A stretch of DNA of 51,590 nt. Origin: Hyphomicrobiales bacterium. GTDB taxonomy: Bacteria > Pseudomonadota > Alphaproteobacteria > Rhizobiales > Beijerinckiaceae. Every line of letters begins with the position of its first letter. Position 1 is the stretch's first letter. Shown here in pieces: positions 34,432 through 43,010 of this stretch. The stretch is taken from contig JAFBAK010000275.1 in the NCBI GenBank assembly GCA_019247795.1, forward strand, positions 1 to 51,590. Direction: 5' to 3'. The notes beneath the pieces were generated by a model, which worked only from the letters and a program-made list of their open reading frames with translations, did not search any database and was not told the DNA's origin. The translations under genes and the position numbers were made by a program.

Positions 34432-34480
34432 TTAACGCTTCGTTAGGAAATATCGCCAATTCTTGACGAGTCATTAACCA
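34432..34480 (+). promoter_or_regulatory. CtrA-like box and GANTC site upstream of parA-like gene
   Basis: TTAA-CGCTTCG-TTAG at 34432-34446 is one base from the CtrA consensus TTAA-N7-TTAA. GAGTC (34468-34472) is a CcrM methylation site, followed by TTAACC (34474-34479). All lie within 105 bp of the ParA start. The match is by eye; the consensus is short and chance occurrence is possible. Confidence 0.4.
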
Positions 34481-34533
34481 CGCGTTCTCGGGCGAATACC
34501 GAAATTGCACAACAATGAGGGACGGAGGATTTC

Positions 34534-35190
34534 ATGCGAACAATTGCTTTTGTCACGCAAAAGGGCGGCTCGGGTAAGAGCACGCTCGCGACTTCTCTTG
34601 CGGTCGCTGCCATGCAGGCCGGGGAACGCGTCTACATGCTCGATATGGATCCTCAGCGGTCGCTGATGAATTGGGCGGAAATGCGTGGCGAGGAGGAACC
34701 CTCGGTCCAGGCAGTCACGGCGGGCCGACTTGCCTCGACACTTGCGGCGATCGAGGAAAGCGGCTTCACCCTCGCCATCATCGATACGCCGGGGGTCGAC
34801 GGGCCGGCGGCCATCGCGGCGATGCGGCTCGCCGATCTCAACATCATTCCCGCCCGGCCGAACGCGTTCGATCTTTGGGCGAGCGAAACCACACGCAAGC
34901 TGCTGAGGCAGCATCGCGCCGATTACGTCTTCGTGCTCAACCAATGTCCGCCCGCTCAACAGTCGGCTCGCGTTCAACAAGGCGCGGAAGCGCTCGAAGC
35001 TCTGGGCGGCCTCATCACACCCTTGATCCTCACGCGCGTGGATTTCCAGGAAGCCGCTCGAGCCGGCGTCGGCGTTACGGAATGGCACCCCTCAGGCGCG
35101 GCGGCCGAAGAGATGCGTGCCATGTGGTCCTCGATCAAGCGCCGCCTCGCACGCCGCGCGCAAAAGGCGCCCATGCGCAAGGCCGCCTGA
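34534..35190 (+). CDS. stand-alone ParA-family ATPase
   Basis: 218 residues; GGAGG lies five bases before the ATG. Deviant Walker A QKGGSGKSTLATSLA (9-23) with the signature Lys10, then MLDMDPQRSLMNWAEMR (switch/Walker A-prime) and LAIIDTPGVDGPAA (Walker B). It is short, without an N-terminal DNA-binding extension, like small plasmid-type ParA and orphan positioning ATPases. No parB or partition site lies beside it; the neighbours are small unknown proteins. It may position a cellular cargo or chemoreceptor cluster. A terminator follows. Confidence 0.85.
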   Translation: MRTIAFVTQKGGSGKSTLATSLAVAAMQAGERVYMLDMDPQRSLMNWAEMRGEEEPSVQAVTAGRLASTLAAIEESGFTLAIIDTPGVDGPAAIAAMRLADLNIIPARPNAFDLWASETTRKLLRQHRADYVFVLNQCPPAQQSARVQQGAEALEALGGLITPLILTRVDFQEAARAGVGVTEWHPSGAAAEEMRAMWSSIKRRLARRAQKAPMRKAA

Positions 35191-35209
35191 GAAACGGCAT
35201 TGCGAGCTT

Positions 35210-35239
35210 GGGCGCCGCCATTCGGCGCCCGCCGTTTTA
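35210..35239 (+). terminator. intrinsic terminator after parA-like gene
   Basis: GGGCGCCG (35210-35217) pairs with CGGCGCCC (35223-35230) around CCATT, followed by GCCGTTTTA. Strong 8-bp GC stem 20 bp after the stop. Confidence 0.75.
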
Positions 35240-35461
35240 CCGCGCTTGGCTTAGCACTCCCGAGAGAGCGGAAACGCCGTGGCAAGGCGGGCCCTCCGCC
35301 GTGCATGAACATTCGCCTGAATGCGATTCGCATCAGGCACGGGCCTCAACCCCTCCGCGCCATTAATGGATTGTGAACAACGACGGCACAATGTTAGCCA
35401 GGCGTGACTGCGCCCAGGAACGTGCGAAGCGCTTCTGCGTTTTGCCGACGGAGGGTATGCC

Positions 35462-35704
35462 ATGGCTAGAGGCAAGCGCTATCGCCGATCCGCGAGCGAG
35501 TGCCTAGCACTCGCGGACATCGTCTCCAATCCGAGCGATCGAGCAATGCTCGTTGCGATGGCCGCGAGGTGGCATGATCTCGCCGAACGAGCCCTCGAGG
35601 CGAGCTCGTACCAGCCTTCGTCGAAGGCGCACCAAGAGCGGCGTGCGCATTTGCGCGTTGTCTCCGGATCACGCCCCGTGCGGCCATCCTCGGCCTCGAA
35701 ATGA
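35462..35704 (+). CDS. small basic hypothetical protein
   Basis: 80 residues, GGAGGG upstream. The core, YRRSASECLALADIVSNPSD, then LVAMAARWHDLAERAL, is a two-helix pattern that recurs in short Hyphomicrobiales proteins (E-C-x-x-x-A and M-A-x-x-W-x-x-L-A). The C-terminus is basic and disordered. Function unknown. It faces a bidirectional-looking terminator. Confidence 0.6.
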   Translation: MARGKRYRRSASECLALADIVSNPSDRAMLVAMAARWHDLAERALEASSYQPSSKAHQERRAHLRVVSGSRPVRPSSASK

Positions 35705-35727
35705 CTGGCGGCATCCCCCTTCACAAA

Positions 35728-35759
35728 TAAAAACGCCCCGCTCCCTTCGAAAGCGGGGC
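35728..35759 (-). terminator. intrinsic terminator, leftward (possibly bidirectional)
   Basis: GCCCCGCT (35735-35742) pairs with AGCGGGGC (35752-35759) around CCCTTCGAA. On the leftward strand it is followed by GTTTTTATTT, a good T-run, so it ends the gene at 35852-36064. It may also stop rightward readthrough from the gene ending at 35704. Confidence 0.8.
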
Positions 35760-35851
35760 AGAGTGACTTGATGCAGCAAGGCAACGCGGAAGCCGAGCCC
35801 CGGTTCCGTAAACGGCAGGCAAAATACCGCCCTCAGCATCTCGCCGGAACG

Positions 35852-36064
35852 TCAGATCTTCTCTTTCCTGTTCGACGAGTAGTCGCAACGCCAACCGGTG
35901 ATTGTCCAATCCGGATTGGCGCTCGCCCATTGCGCCAAAGTCGGTTGCGCTTGCATGACGCAAGCCGTCAAATGCACATCATCCTGTAGGGCGATATATT
36001 TGTCTTCGCACAGATTGGCGTTGCCAATGGCGCAAACAGTGAAGACAAGCTCCAGAAAATTCAT
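35852..36064 (-). CDS. small hypothetical protein, probably exported
   Basis: 70 residues from ATG 36064 (GGGAGTGGAG upstream). MNFLELVFTVCAIGNANLCE is a short hydrophobic leader; four Cys (C11, C19, C38 and C64 in WRCDY) could pair in the periplasm. TLAQWASANPDWTITGWRCD is a recurring C-terminal pattern in short alphaproteobacterial proteins. Function unknown; a terminator follows 90 bp on. Confidence 0.6.
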   Translation of the reverse strand: MNFLELVFTVCAIGNANLCEDKYIALQDDVHLTACVMQAQPTLAQWASANPDWTITGWRCDYSSNRKEKI

Positions 36065-36330
36065 GCTCCACTCCCTCATCCGCCGGGGATCAGGCTCGGT
36101 CTGAACAGTGCAAACCTTGTGCCTTTCCGAGTGAGCGGATAAAGGGTCCTGCGATTAAGCTTTGTGCATGGTTGCCGATTGGTAACGCGCCGTTCCCGGG
36201 GCTAATCGCGGCGATGTTCCTCGAAGGAACCGCACCGCTCCGGCAACTCCCGCTGCCGCGTCGAGCACGACGGCGACGCCATTCAGGGGCGCCGCCCTGC
36301 TCGCGGAAATCACGAGCGAGCAATCGCGCC

Positions 36331-37095
36331 TCAGGGTGCGTTGATCATCGCCAGCGCCTGTTCCATGGGTTGCGGTGAGATGGCGATAAAGCCCTCGAAC
36401 GGCCGGTCCATATCCGCGACCAAGGTGATGGCGCCGGAAAGCGAAGCGGCGCAGATGAAAAGTGCGATGAGCGCGAGCGCATTGGTTGGCGCAAATAGAC
36501 CGAAGCTAACGAACAAGAGGCAGAGCCAGGCGACAAGCACGAAGATGAAGGGACGCGGAACGTGACCTGATTCCTGCGCCCTTTGCAGCCAGCTCGTCTT
36601 ATTCAGATCGTTGGTGATCTCCAGTGCGCTCGCAAGCGTCGAGCGCTGAGCATCCGTTTGCGGCGTCAATGCACGAATCTTCTGCTGCAGATTTTCGAAT
36701 AAACGCGAAGGAGGCAGAGCATCTGCACCCGGACGGGCTTCGGCATTTTGCGGCCAGTTTGCCCGGAATTTGGTCAGGGCGAATTGCTTGAGAATGGGCC
36801 TGATCGCCTTGCCATCCTCGCCATAATTGGTGAGTTCCCTGTCAAGCCACATCAGGTTGGCGGCAAACTCCTCGACCTGCTTATTGGTCGTATCGAACTT
36901 GTTTTTGGCGGTCGCCACGAGAAGCCCGAGAACGAGGGCCGACAGGAGCGATACCATCCCCATGGAAGTTTGCACGATCCGACGTGTCGCATCCTGACGG
37001 TAATGTTCGGGCAGAAGACGATTCAGGAGGAGGCCCACAATCGCACCGCTGAAAATGACCGCGAACGCGATCAAGCCGTAAAGGGCTATTCCCAT
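36331..37095 (-). CDS. DUF4239 bestrophin-like membrane protein
   Basis: 254 residues from ATG 37095 (GAGAGGG upstream). Span 1 GIALYGLIAFAVIFSGAIVG, span 2 MGMVSLLSALVLGLLVATAK, then a soluble helical segment (FAANLMWLDRELTNYG, the DUF4239 hallmark), and two C-terminal spans (PFIFVLVAWLCLLFVSFGLF and following). It ends in DRPFEGFIAISPQPMEQAL, also typical. Distant relatives are ion channels; no function is proven for this group. Confidence 0.75.
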   Translation of the reverse strand: MGIALYGLIAFAVIFSGAIVGLLLNRLLPEHYRQDATRRIVQTSMGMVSLLSALVLGLLVATAKNKFDTTNKQVEEFAANLMWLDRELTNYGEDGKAIRPILKQFALTKFRANWPQNAEARPGADALPPSRLFENLQQKIRALTPQTDAQRSTLASALEITNDLNKTSWLQRAQESGHVPRPFIFVLVAWLCLLFVSFGLFAPTNALALIALFICAASLSGAITLVADMDRPFEGFIAISPQPMEQALAMINAP

Positions 37096-37344
37096 CGTCG
37101 ACCCTCTCGGGAACGAAACATCATTCGTTCCGAAAAGCTCATGTGCTTGCAAAGTAGAGCATGCTGAGAGCTCAACTCAAAGCGCCCGGTGCGATCGCGC
37201 CGGGCGAAGCAACGCGGACTTGTCTTGGAACACGCAACTCGGTTCACGCAAAAAAAGGGCGGAGAAGGGGAATAAAATACAAGGTCGATGAATCTATATG
37301 TCAGCCACGGTTCGAATGCCCCCCCATCATGCCGTGGCCCAGGG

Positions 37345-37390
37345 CCCCGCCGACTCCCCTTACGATGACAGGTCGGCGGGGTCCTGTTTT
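37345..37390 (+). terminator. GC-rich hairpin with T-tail
   Basis: CCCCGCCGAC (37345-37354) pairs exactly with GTCGGCGGGG (37372-37381) around 17 bases and is followed by TCCTGTTTT. No rightward gene lies upstream within 1.6 kb, so it may end an unseen small transcript or insulate the regulator gene that ends at 37422. Confidence 0.55.
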
Positions 37391-37421
37391 GCTCGAATCT
37401 GGTCCGGCTTAGCGCGCTCGC

Positions 37422-38525
37422 TTATCCGGCTTGGAGACCACCCGCTTCGCGCAATTCGCGAAGATGGTTGATTTTGGCGGCCAACGCGTCGCGACGCTCC
37501 TCATCCTCGGCGATCCGCCGCGCCGCGCGCCACGCGCTCGCCTGTCGAAGAAAACTCGCCCGAGAGATCACCTTGGAGCCAGGTTCTTCGATCTCGATTT
37601 TTGCCGCTTCCTCTTTGCTCGTGTGAAGCTTCTTTTGGTCCTCGCTCGGGAAGGCCTCAGGAGCGCTCCGCTCCTCGGACGTCGCGGCGCGCAGCGCAAC
37701 CGGCACAGGGGCCGTATTGGTCACACTCTCTCGCCGAACGCGCTCGAAACCGGCATTGCGGGTCGCCCATATCGCGGCTTGCGTGCGGTTTTGCGCGCCG
37801 ATCTTCTTGAGGATCGCCTTCACATGCACCTTCACGGTGGCGTCCGCGATCCCGAGCTCGCGGGCGATGGCCTTGTTCGAATGGCCCTGAACGAGATACC
37901 CTAAAATCCGCTCTTCTTGGGCTGAAAGACGCGTTGGGATCACGCTTGTCGGCATTGGGACCGGCGGTGTTTCGAGGCGAGCGCACATCGACGTCAGGAT
38001 GCTCGCGGGAAGGAGCGTCTCGCCCAGCATCACCAGCTCGAGCGATTTCAGGAACACGGAGCTTGAGACCCCCTTCGCCAGGCAAGCTTTTGCCCCGGCC
38101 TGAAACAGCCTCGCGAAATCCGTGACGCGATTGGAGTCGATCAGCGCCGTCACGAAAGCATCCGGATGGCGCTGCCTCAATGTCTCGATTTGTTGTGCGG
38201 CGGCCTCCGGTTCGCGAGCGCCGTCCAAAATGAAGAGAACGGCTCCCTGATCATGAGCCTGCCGGCGCACCCAATCCTCAGGCTTGGCTTTGACCGCGAC
38301 GACGCGGAACCCTGTCTTCGAGAGAATATGCCTCAGGCCCTCGAGGAACAAGCTATTGGGGCCGACAAGCACCGTGGTGACGGGCTCCATAGCCTGCGCT
38401 CGCGCGCTTCCGCGAAAGTCGCTGCCCGCCTCGCCCGAAGAAATCGCGCGAAGCAGTGGCCGACGACGCTCCACTGCCGGCCAAGTGAGGCTCGCATTCG
38501 AGCCATTTTGAGCCGTATCTCCCAT
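37422..38525 (-). CDS. LuxR/NarL-type regulator with degenerate receiver and long tail
   Basis: 367 residues; GAGG lies seven bases before the ATG. Receiver-like domain at about 48-180: TTVLVGPN (50-57) replaces the acidic pair, FILDGAR keeps Asp101, and LAKG keeps Lys151. The helix-turn-helix at about 198-258 reads LSAQEERILGYLVQGHSN, then DATVKVHVKAILKKIGAQ. A C-terminal extension of about 110 residues is charged and helical (ASAWRAARRIAEDEERRDAL), which the paralogue at 2643-3515 lacks. It is divergent from a third regulator at 38916. Target unknown. Confidence 0.8.
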   Translation of the reverse strand: MGDTAQNGSNASLTWPAVERRRPLLRAISSGEAGSDFRGSARAQAMEPVTTVLVGPNSLFLEGLRHILSKTGFRVVAVKAKPEDWVRRQAHDQGAVLFILDGAREPEAAAQQIETLRQRHPDAFVTALIDSNRVTDFARLFQAGAKACLAKGVSSSVFLKSLELVMLGETLLPASILTSMCARLETPPVPMPTSVIPTRLSAQEERILGYLVQGHSNKAIARELGIADATVKVHVKAILKKIGAQNRTQAAIWATRNAGFERVRRESVTNTAPVPVALRAATSEERSAPEAFPSEDQKKLHTSKEEAAKIEIEEPGSKVISRASFLRQASAWRAARRIAEDEERRDALAAKINHLRELREAGGLQAG

Positions 38526-38915
38526 CTTGGCGCCTCATATTCAGACAAAGGGTTGGAACACTCGAGTGGAACGCAGGACCCGTACCGGCCGCAATTACCT
38601 TCAACTCGCCCTCTCCCCCGCCCCCTTTGCCGAGCCATCGCGCTTGACGAGGTTCGTCGCAATCAATGGCCAAAGCCTGCGTGGCGCCCGTTTGGCTGAA
38701 ACGCAACAAGCACAAGAGAAGCACCAGCTCACATCCCAGCAACAACGCCGTGCTTCCGATTGCGTTGCATGCATTTAATGGGCCGCGGCGCTCAATGGGA
38801 GCCGCTTTTGCTCTGAAAAGCTCCAATTCTGAGGAATTCAGCAAGGAGTCGTTCTTTTCCTGAAAGCGCGTTGCATTTTTGTGACTATTGTTCGCACCTC
38901 TAAGTTGCGGTTGAG
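38526..38915. other. divergent region between two regulator genes
   Basis: The 390-bp stretch holds promoters for both flanking NarL-type genes. The right half is AT-rich (TTGCATTTTTGTGACTATTG near 38868). No operator is clear, and the open frames here look like chance. Confidence 0.4.
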
Positions 38916-39833
38916 ATGAACGCGCGAGACGATTGTCTGAAACCTAAGGACTACCTCTCATTTGCTTCGCCCCCCACCCGTTTGACATTGAGCGCCATCA
39001 TGGATCCGGCGTTAGATGCGAGGCTTACCTGCGCTTTCCTTCGCGATCGACGCAGGGACCAAAGGCAATCATGCGAGGTTCCGCCGAACATGGGACTAAG
39101 CCACAACTCTTCCCCGCTGCGAGCGCGCTCGCGTGTCGGCGGGATAAGTGTGCTCCTGGCGGACGATCATCCGCTTTACCTGCAAGGCCTTTGCGCCGTG
39201 CTCGGGCAGATGGCAGGATATGAGATCGTCGGAATTCACGGCGATGGGCTCTCCGCGTTGCATGGCATCCGTCAGTTTCAGCCCAAGGTCGCGATCCTCG
39301 GCATGTCGATTGCGGGGCTCTGCGGCATCGAGCTCTTGAAGCAGGTTCAGCACGACGGAATTGCGACGCGCGTCGTTCTCCTCGCATCGACGCAAAAGGA
39401 CCTTGCCGCCGCCATCACGCACGGGCCGTGGGGCCTCCTTCCCAAACAATCCCAGACCGAAACTGTCGCGAAGTGCATGACGTCGGTTGCGGACGGCGAA
39501 AGATGGTGCCCGCTCGGTCTTACCGACGCGCCGCTGCGCCGCGAGGCGAAGTGGCAAAATGAAAGCGAGAAGATAAAATCGCTCCTCACAAAATCCGAAT
39601 TGGAGGTCTCACTCCTCATTGCAGAGGGACTTTCCAACACGAGCATCGCCCGCCGTATGGGCATTTCCGAGGGAACTGTCAGGAACGAGCTCTACAATGC
39701 TTTCCGCAAGATCGGTGGCATGAATCGTCCCTCATTCATGACGCTGGTGGACCGCCAGCAACGCATGCAGCCCATCAAAGCGCGGCGGGGATCCGATTCT
39801 GCACAAGGAAGCGTCGCGCGTCGATCCGCATGA
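38916..39833 (+). CDS. NarL-type response regulator lacking the phospho-acceptor Asp
   Basis: Up to 305 residues; ATG 39090 (MGLSHNSSPL) would give 247, the usual family length, and neither start has a strong ribosome-binding site. Receiver at about 76-195: the acidic pair is kept (ISVLLADDHPLYLQGL, D83 and D84) and so is Lys177 (LLPKQ). The phospho-acceptor position reads VAILGMSIAGLCGIEL, with Gly129 where Asp is expected. LuxR helix-turn-helix at about 214-270 (LTKSELEVSLLIAEGLSN). It probably works without phosphorylation or by dimer exchange. Confidence 0.8.
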   Translation: MNARDDCLKPKDYLSFASPPTRLTLSAIMDPALDARLTCAFLRDRRRDQRQSCEVPPNMGLSHNSSPLRARSRVGGISVLLADDHPLYLQGLCAVLGQMAGYEIVGIHGDGLSALHGIRQFQPKVAILGMSIAGLCGIELLKQVQHDGIATRVVLLASTQKDLAAAITHGPWGLLPKQSQTETVAKCMTSVADGERWCPLGLTDAPLRREAKWQNESEKIKSLLTKSELEVSLLIAEGLSNTSIARRMGISEGTVRNELYNAFRKIGGMNRPSFMTLVDRQQRMQPIKARRGSDSAQGSVARRSA

Positions 39834-40091
39834 GCCGGGCACTCGCATTGAGTCGCTCGCGATCGAGAAGTCACACAGGGTCTACGGCTGGCGCGCATGT
39901 GCTAAATGGCGCGGCCGCCGTTTTTTGCAACTTCAGCTAGAAGCAGAAGGCTGTCACTTCAGTAAAATATTCCATTTCACGCCGAACCCGCTAAGCAATA
40001 CCATATACTTAGTCCCCCGATCGACAATACAACCACCACGTTGTTGCGCGGTCCGAAAAAAGATTGCAAAAATTCGCGGCGGGAACGAGGG
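39834..40091. other. AT-rich intergenic region
   Basis: 258 bp with AT-rich stretches around 39950-40020 that could be a promoter for the gene at 40092. No named element found. Confidence 0.35.
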
Positions 40092-40700
40092 ATGGTTTTA
40101 GTTTCCCATAAGATCAAGCAATTCAATGATCGACAAGATCGTGGGAGGCGGTCGGTTGGTCTGAAACCCATTTGCGGGGTGCGCGTGCGGTCAAAGCTAT
40201 CCCTACCGCCGATCACCGTCACGGGACGTGACAGGAAGGACGTCGTCGCCTCTCTTTCGCTCTGGTTCGCGGCGAGACCCAAAGCGGAAGTGGACGATGC
40301 TCCGCGAAATCGCACGGCCGAATCGCGTGCAGCCTTGCGTTTCGTCTGTCTTGAATTGCTGCAAGCGCGCACCGTCGCGAGGATTTATCTCGAGCGCCGG
40401 CAGCGTTCCAGCGATAATCAGTTGAGCATCGACGCGTGGCAGGCCCATCGAGGAGCGATCGCACTCGAACTTTCGATCTCCGATTGGACCTCGGTGGTCT
40501 CAGCCTATGACGCCGTGAGCAGTATCTCGAGCGGAGCTTGCGACGCGCATTCGGCAGGCGGCGCGCCCAGCGTTTTGAGCGCGTCGGTTTCCTCTCCGCG
40601 AATCAACGTGGAGCTGCTCACGCCCAGGCTCGAAGCAATCGAGCGGGGCTGCATGGCGCTCGCTCCCTACGCTCTCGACATCATGCGCGATCCGGTGTGA
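40092..40700 (+). CDS. hypothetical protein
   Basis: 202 residues from ATG 40092; a longer TTG-started frame from 40041 is less likely. A basic N-terminal third (KQFNDRQDRGRRSVGLKP) and a helical middle (RAALRFVCLELLQARTVARI, then SSDNQLSIDAWQAHRGAIAL). No membrane segment and no known domain. Convergent with the next gene. Confidence 0.5.
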   Translation: MVLVSHKIKQFNDRQDRGRRSVGLKPICGVRVRSKLSLPPITVTGRDRKDVVASLSLWFAARPKAEVDDAPRNRTAESRAALRFVCLELLQARTVARIYLERRQRSSDNQLSIDAWQAHRGAIALELSISDWTSVVSAYDAVSSISSGACDAHSAGGAPSVLSASVSSPRINVELLTPRLEAIERGCMALAPYALDIMRDPV

Positions 40701-40733
40701 GTGGACCAAGATCGTCAAAATGCAGACACCGCC

Positions 40734-41282
40734 TCAAGGAGTAATGGCATGCAGCACGCCTGGGCGCGCGATTGACAGGATGACGATTGCGACGGCTGCC
40801 AAGCCGATGATGGCAAGCACCGCGACAAGAGCGGCCGACCACCCCCGGGCCAAGATTGCCTCGGCAATTCCGGCTTGGCCACGCCGGCTCGAGCCGCCGG
40901 TGCCGGGATAATGGAGCGCGAGTCCTTCGCCGTCTCGGCCACCCGGGTCTTTCGCCAGCACGTCGACCGCGAGCCTTCGATAGGTCAACACCCGCCGAGG
41001 CGTACGTTCGCCGAGGTGATAGGCCTCGACTTCTCCTTGCGTTGCTTCGCGGTCGTGTTCTTTCAAGAAGCTTGCGAGCCAGTCGCGCTTGTTCTGCTTG
41101 TAAAGCGCGTAGGCGAGGAGACCGACAGTGTCATCCTCCGCCTGGACAAGCTCGGCAAAGATAGGGCTGCGTACTCCGGCGGTCGGTTTGGCTACCACCG
41201 GCTTCGCCGTGACATCGTCCGACACGGCGCGCATATTCGCTTTTCGCGTAGGCTCTTCAACTGTGCGAACTGGATCGGTCAT
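40734..41282 (-). CDS. hypothetical tail-anchored membrane protein
   Basis: 182 residues; GGAGAG precedes the ATG. The N-terminal 90 residues are soluble, with GLLAYALYKQNKRDWLASFL and ATQGEVEAYHLGERTP. A single C-terminal membrane span, ALVAVLAIIGLAAVAIVILS, lies seven or eight residues from the end of the chain, so the bulk should face the cytoplasm. The G-x-x-A-Y-A-L-Y-K pattern recurs in short Hyphomicrobiales proteins of unknown role. Confidence 0.6.
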   Translation of the reverse strand: MTDPVRTVEEPTRKANMRAVSDDVTAKPVVAKPTAGVRSPIFAELVQAEDDTVGLLAYALYKQNKRDWLASFLKEHDREATQGEVEAYHLGERTPRRVLTYRRLAVDVLAKDPGGRDGEGLALHYPGTGGSSRRGQAGIAEAILARGWSAALVAVLAIIGLAAVAIVILSIARPGVLHAITP

Positions 41283-41532
41283 CTCGGCTCTCCTCGCGAG
41301 ATAGGCGCCTCACAAGATCAGTTAGCCCAAGTCGCGCGTCGGCGGCAAGCAGAGACGCCACTAGCGAAGTCATGTAAAGATTGGTCCTCATAAAATTTCG
41401 CACAAGCGGATCTCGGAAGAATGTCCGTTCCGCAAAGCAAGGAAATTTGGCTTCGCGCTGACGCGGCGCAAAACCTCGGCGCGCGGCGGTCAGGCCGCTC
41501 GCCGAGGCTAAGTTTGCGCTCCGCTCCTCGTA

Positions 41533-41775
41533 TCAGTGGTGATGACGATGACGATAATGCCGATAACGGCGGTGATGATAATAGCCATGACCGGGGACCG
41601 TTCCGCCGACGACCGCTCCGCCGGCGGCTCCGACGACTGCTCCGACAGGGCCGCCGACGGCCGCTCCGGTCGCGCCTCCCACAACAGCTCCACTGACCGT
41701 GTTTTCGCTTCGCGTCGCACAGGACGCTGTGCTGAGAGCAACGGCGAGCGCGGCTAGAATGACAGGAATACGCAC
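41533..41775 (-). CDS. glycine-zipper lipoprotein with His-rich tail
   Basis: 80 residues, GTG start at 41775 with a strong ribosome-binding site (GGGAGG). Lipobox STASC with Cys19, so it is probably a lipoprotein. Residues 28-60 are a run of G-A-V-V-G-G repeats, the glycine-zipper pattern of outer-membrane or pore-associated small lipoproteins (SlyB/YmgG-like). The last 18 residues, HGYYHHRRYRHYRHRHHH, hold eight His and could bind metal. Function unknown. An imperfect hairpin at about 41798-41829 separates it from the MaoC-like gene. Confidence 0.75.
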   Translation of the reverse strand: MRIPVILAALAVALSTASCATRSENTVSGAVVGGATGAAVGGPVGAVVGAAGGAVVGGTVPGHGYYHHRRYRHYRHRHHH

Positions 41776-41956
41776 AGTTCACCTCCCATAAATGGTTGTC
41801 GGTCTCTTTCTAAGCTCGAAAGACCGACGCGGTGACGTCGGTCGCCCTTAGGGATTGATCCCTGCGCGACATAACGCCTCCGTCTCGTCAGAGTTCCAGC
41901 TACGGAAGTTTGTTGCGAGGCGGTTCGCCGATGTCGCAAGTCACGGAACCGCGACG

Positions 41957-42787
41957 TCAGGAATCCGCTGTTTTGGAAGTGGAAGTTTCCGCCACCTGTC
42001 GCGGGCGCCAAATCGCGAGATGGCGGATTTGAGCGATGAGCTTTTGATCGTTGGCGGTGAGCTCGGCATCGAGCTCGACCATCGCGTGACCTTTGTGCGT
42101 GTGGTTGGAGGCGACGCGCGCGGTCAGCGCCAAGTAATCGCCGAGATGGGCGATGGCAAAACTCTCGACCCGGCTGCCGACATGGATCCAAGGGCCGAGC
42201 TTCACGTTCTGCAGCAGTGCCTGGTTGGCGAGACGCAAGAGCTGTCCGGGATGGACGAAGTTCGAGCGCGCATAGAGCGTCTCAGTCTCGCGAATGTCGG
42301 AAAGATATTCCCGGAGCAAGCTTTCCTCGATCACCACCGGCTCGATGCCAAGCATCTTTTCAGGTGCGAGCGAGATTTCGCTCGCCTCATCCCGCTGAAC
42401 GGGCGGGCGGACGCGCAAGTGAGCCATGCGCGCCGGCGGAGGAGAGGCAGCCTCGCGAATCCAGGCGTTTGCGTTCGCGCAAAGACCCTCATCGCTTTCG
42501 ACTTTAACCGAGAGCCGGCCGTCATCCTCCTCGGCAGTAATGGTCGCGAGATGGCCGTCATAGACCGGCTTTAAAAAGCGGCATTCCATGCCGCCGCGCT
42601 CGAGCCAAGCCGCACCGTAACGGGCCACCGGCATGTGGGCCATATAAGCGTAAACCTCGACGCCGGGCACGAGCCCACCGCGAAAGCCGAAGCTGCGCGC
42701 GGTCTCGTCATCATGGATACGGTTTTCCGAAGACACCGCAGTGTTGAACGCCTCGACCTGGTAAACGGTGGATCGCCTCGCACCCAT
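41957..42787 (-). CDS. MaoC-like hotdog-fold protein
   Basis: 276 residues. The first half carries the MaoC pattern: ENRIHDDETARSFGFRGGLV followed by PGVEVYAYMAHMPVARYGAA, where the His-Asp of the hydratase signature is visible. The second half has an altered hotdog-like repeat (TLYARSNFVHPGQLLRLANQ, then RVESFAIAHLGDYLALTARV). The family hydrates enoyl-CoA or acts as a thioesterase. The substrate is unknown and no fatty-acid genes are adjacent. Confidence 0.75.
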   Translation of the reverse strand: MGARRSTVYQVEAFNTAVSSENRIHDDETARSFGFRGGLVPGVEVYAYMAHMPVARYGAAWLERGGMECRFLKPVYDGHLATITAEEDDGRLSVKVESDEGLCANANAWIREAASPPPARMAHLRVRPPVQRDEASEISLAPEKMLGIEPVVIEESLLREYLSDIRETETLYARSNFVHPGQLLRLANQALLQNVKLGPWIHVGSRVESFAIAHLGDYLALTARVASNHTHKGHAMVELDAELTANDQKLIAQIRHLAIWRPRQVAETSTSKTADS

Positions 42788-43010
42788 CCCGCACCCTCGT
42801 TACTCCTCAACCTCCAAGCAACAGCAAAGAGAACTTCGCGCGCGCCGGCTTGGCCTTGCATCGTAGCACGGGCGATTGCACGAGCGCGGCTTTCCTTGCC
42901 GAACGTCGGCGGGCGAACTTGTCGGCTTTCCACGACCGCGTTAAGTTTTCCATCGACCCGCCTTTCTCCGTCGTCCGACTTGAATCCAGATCCGCTTCCG
43001 AGGAGCATAG

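Noticed and set aside
34534-35190. Plasmid partition locus or replication origin
   Set aside because: No parB, no repeated centromere-like sites and no replication gene nearby.
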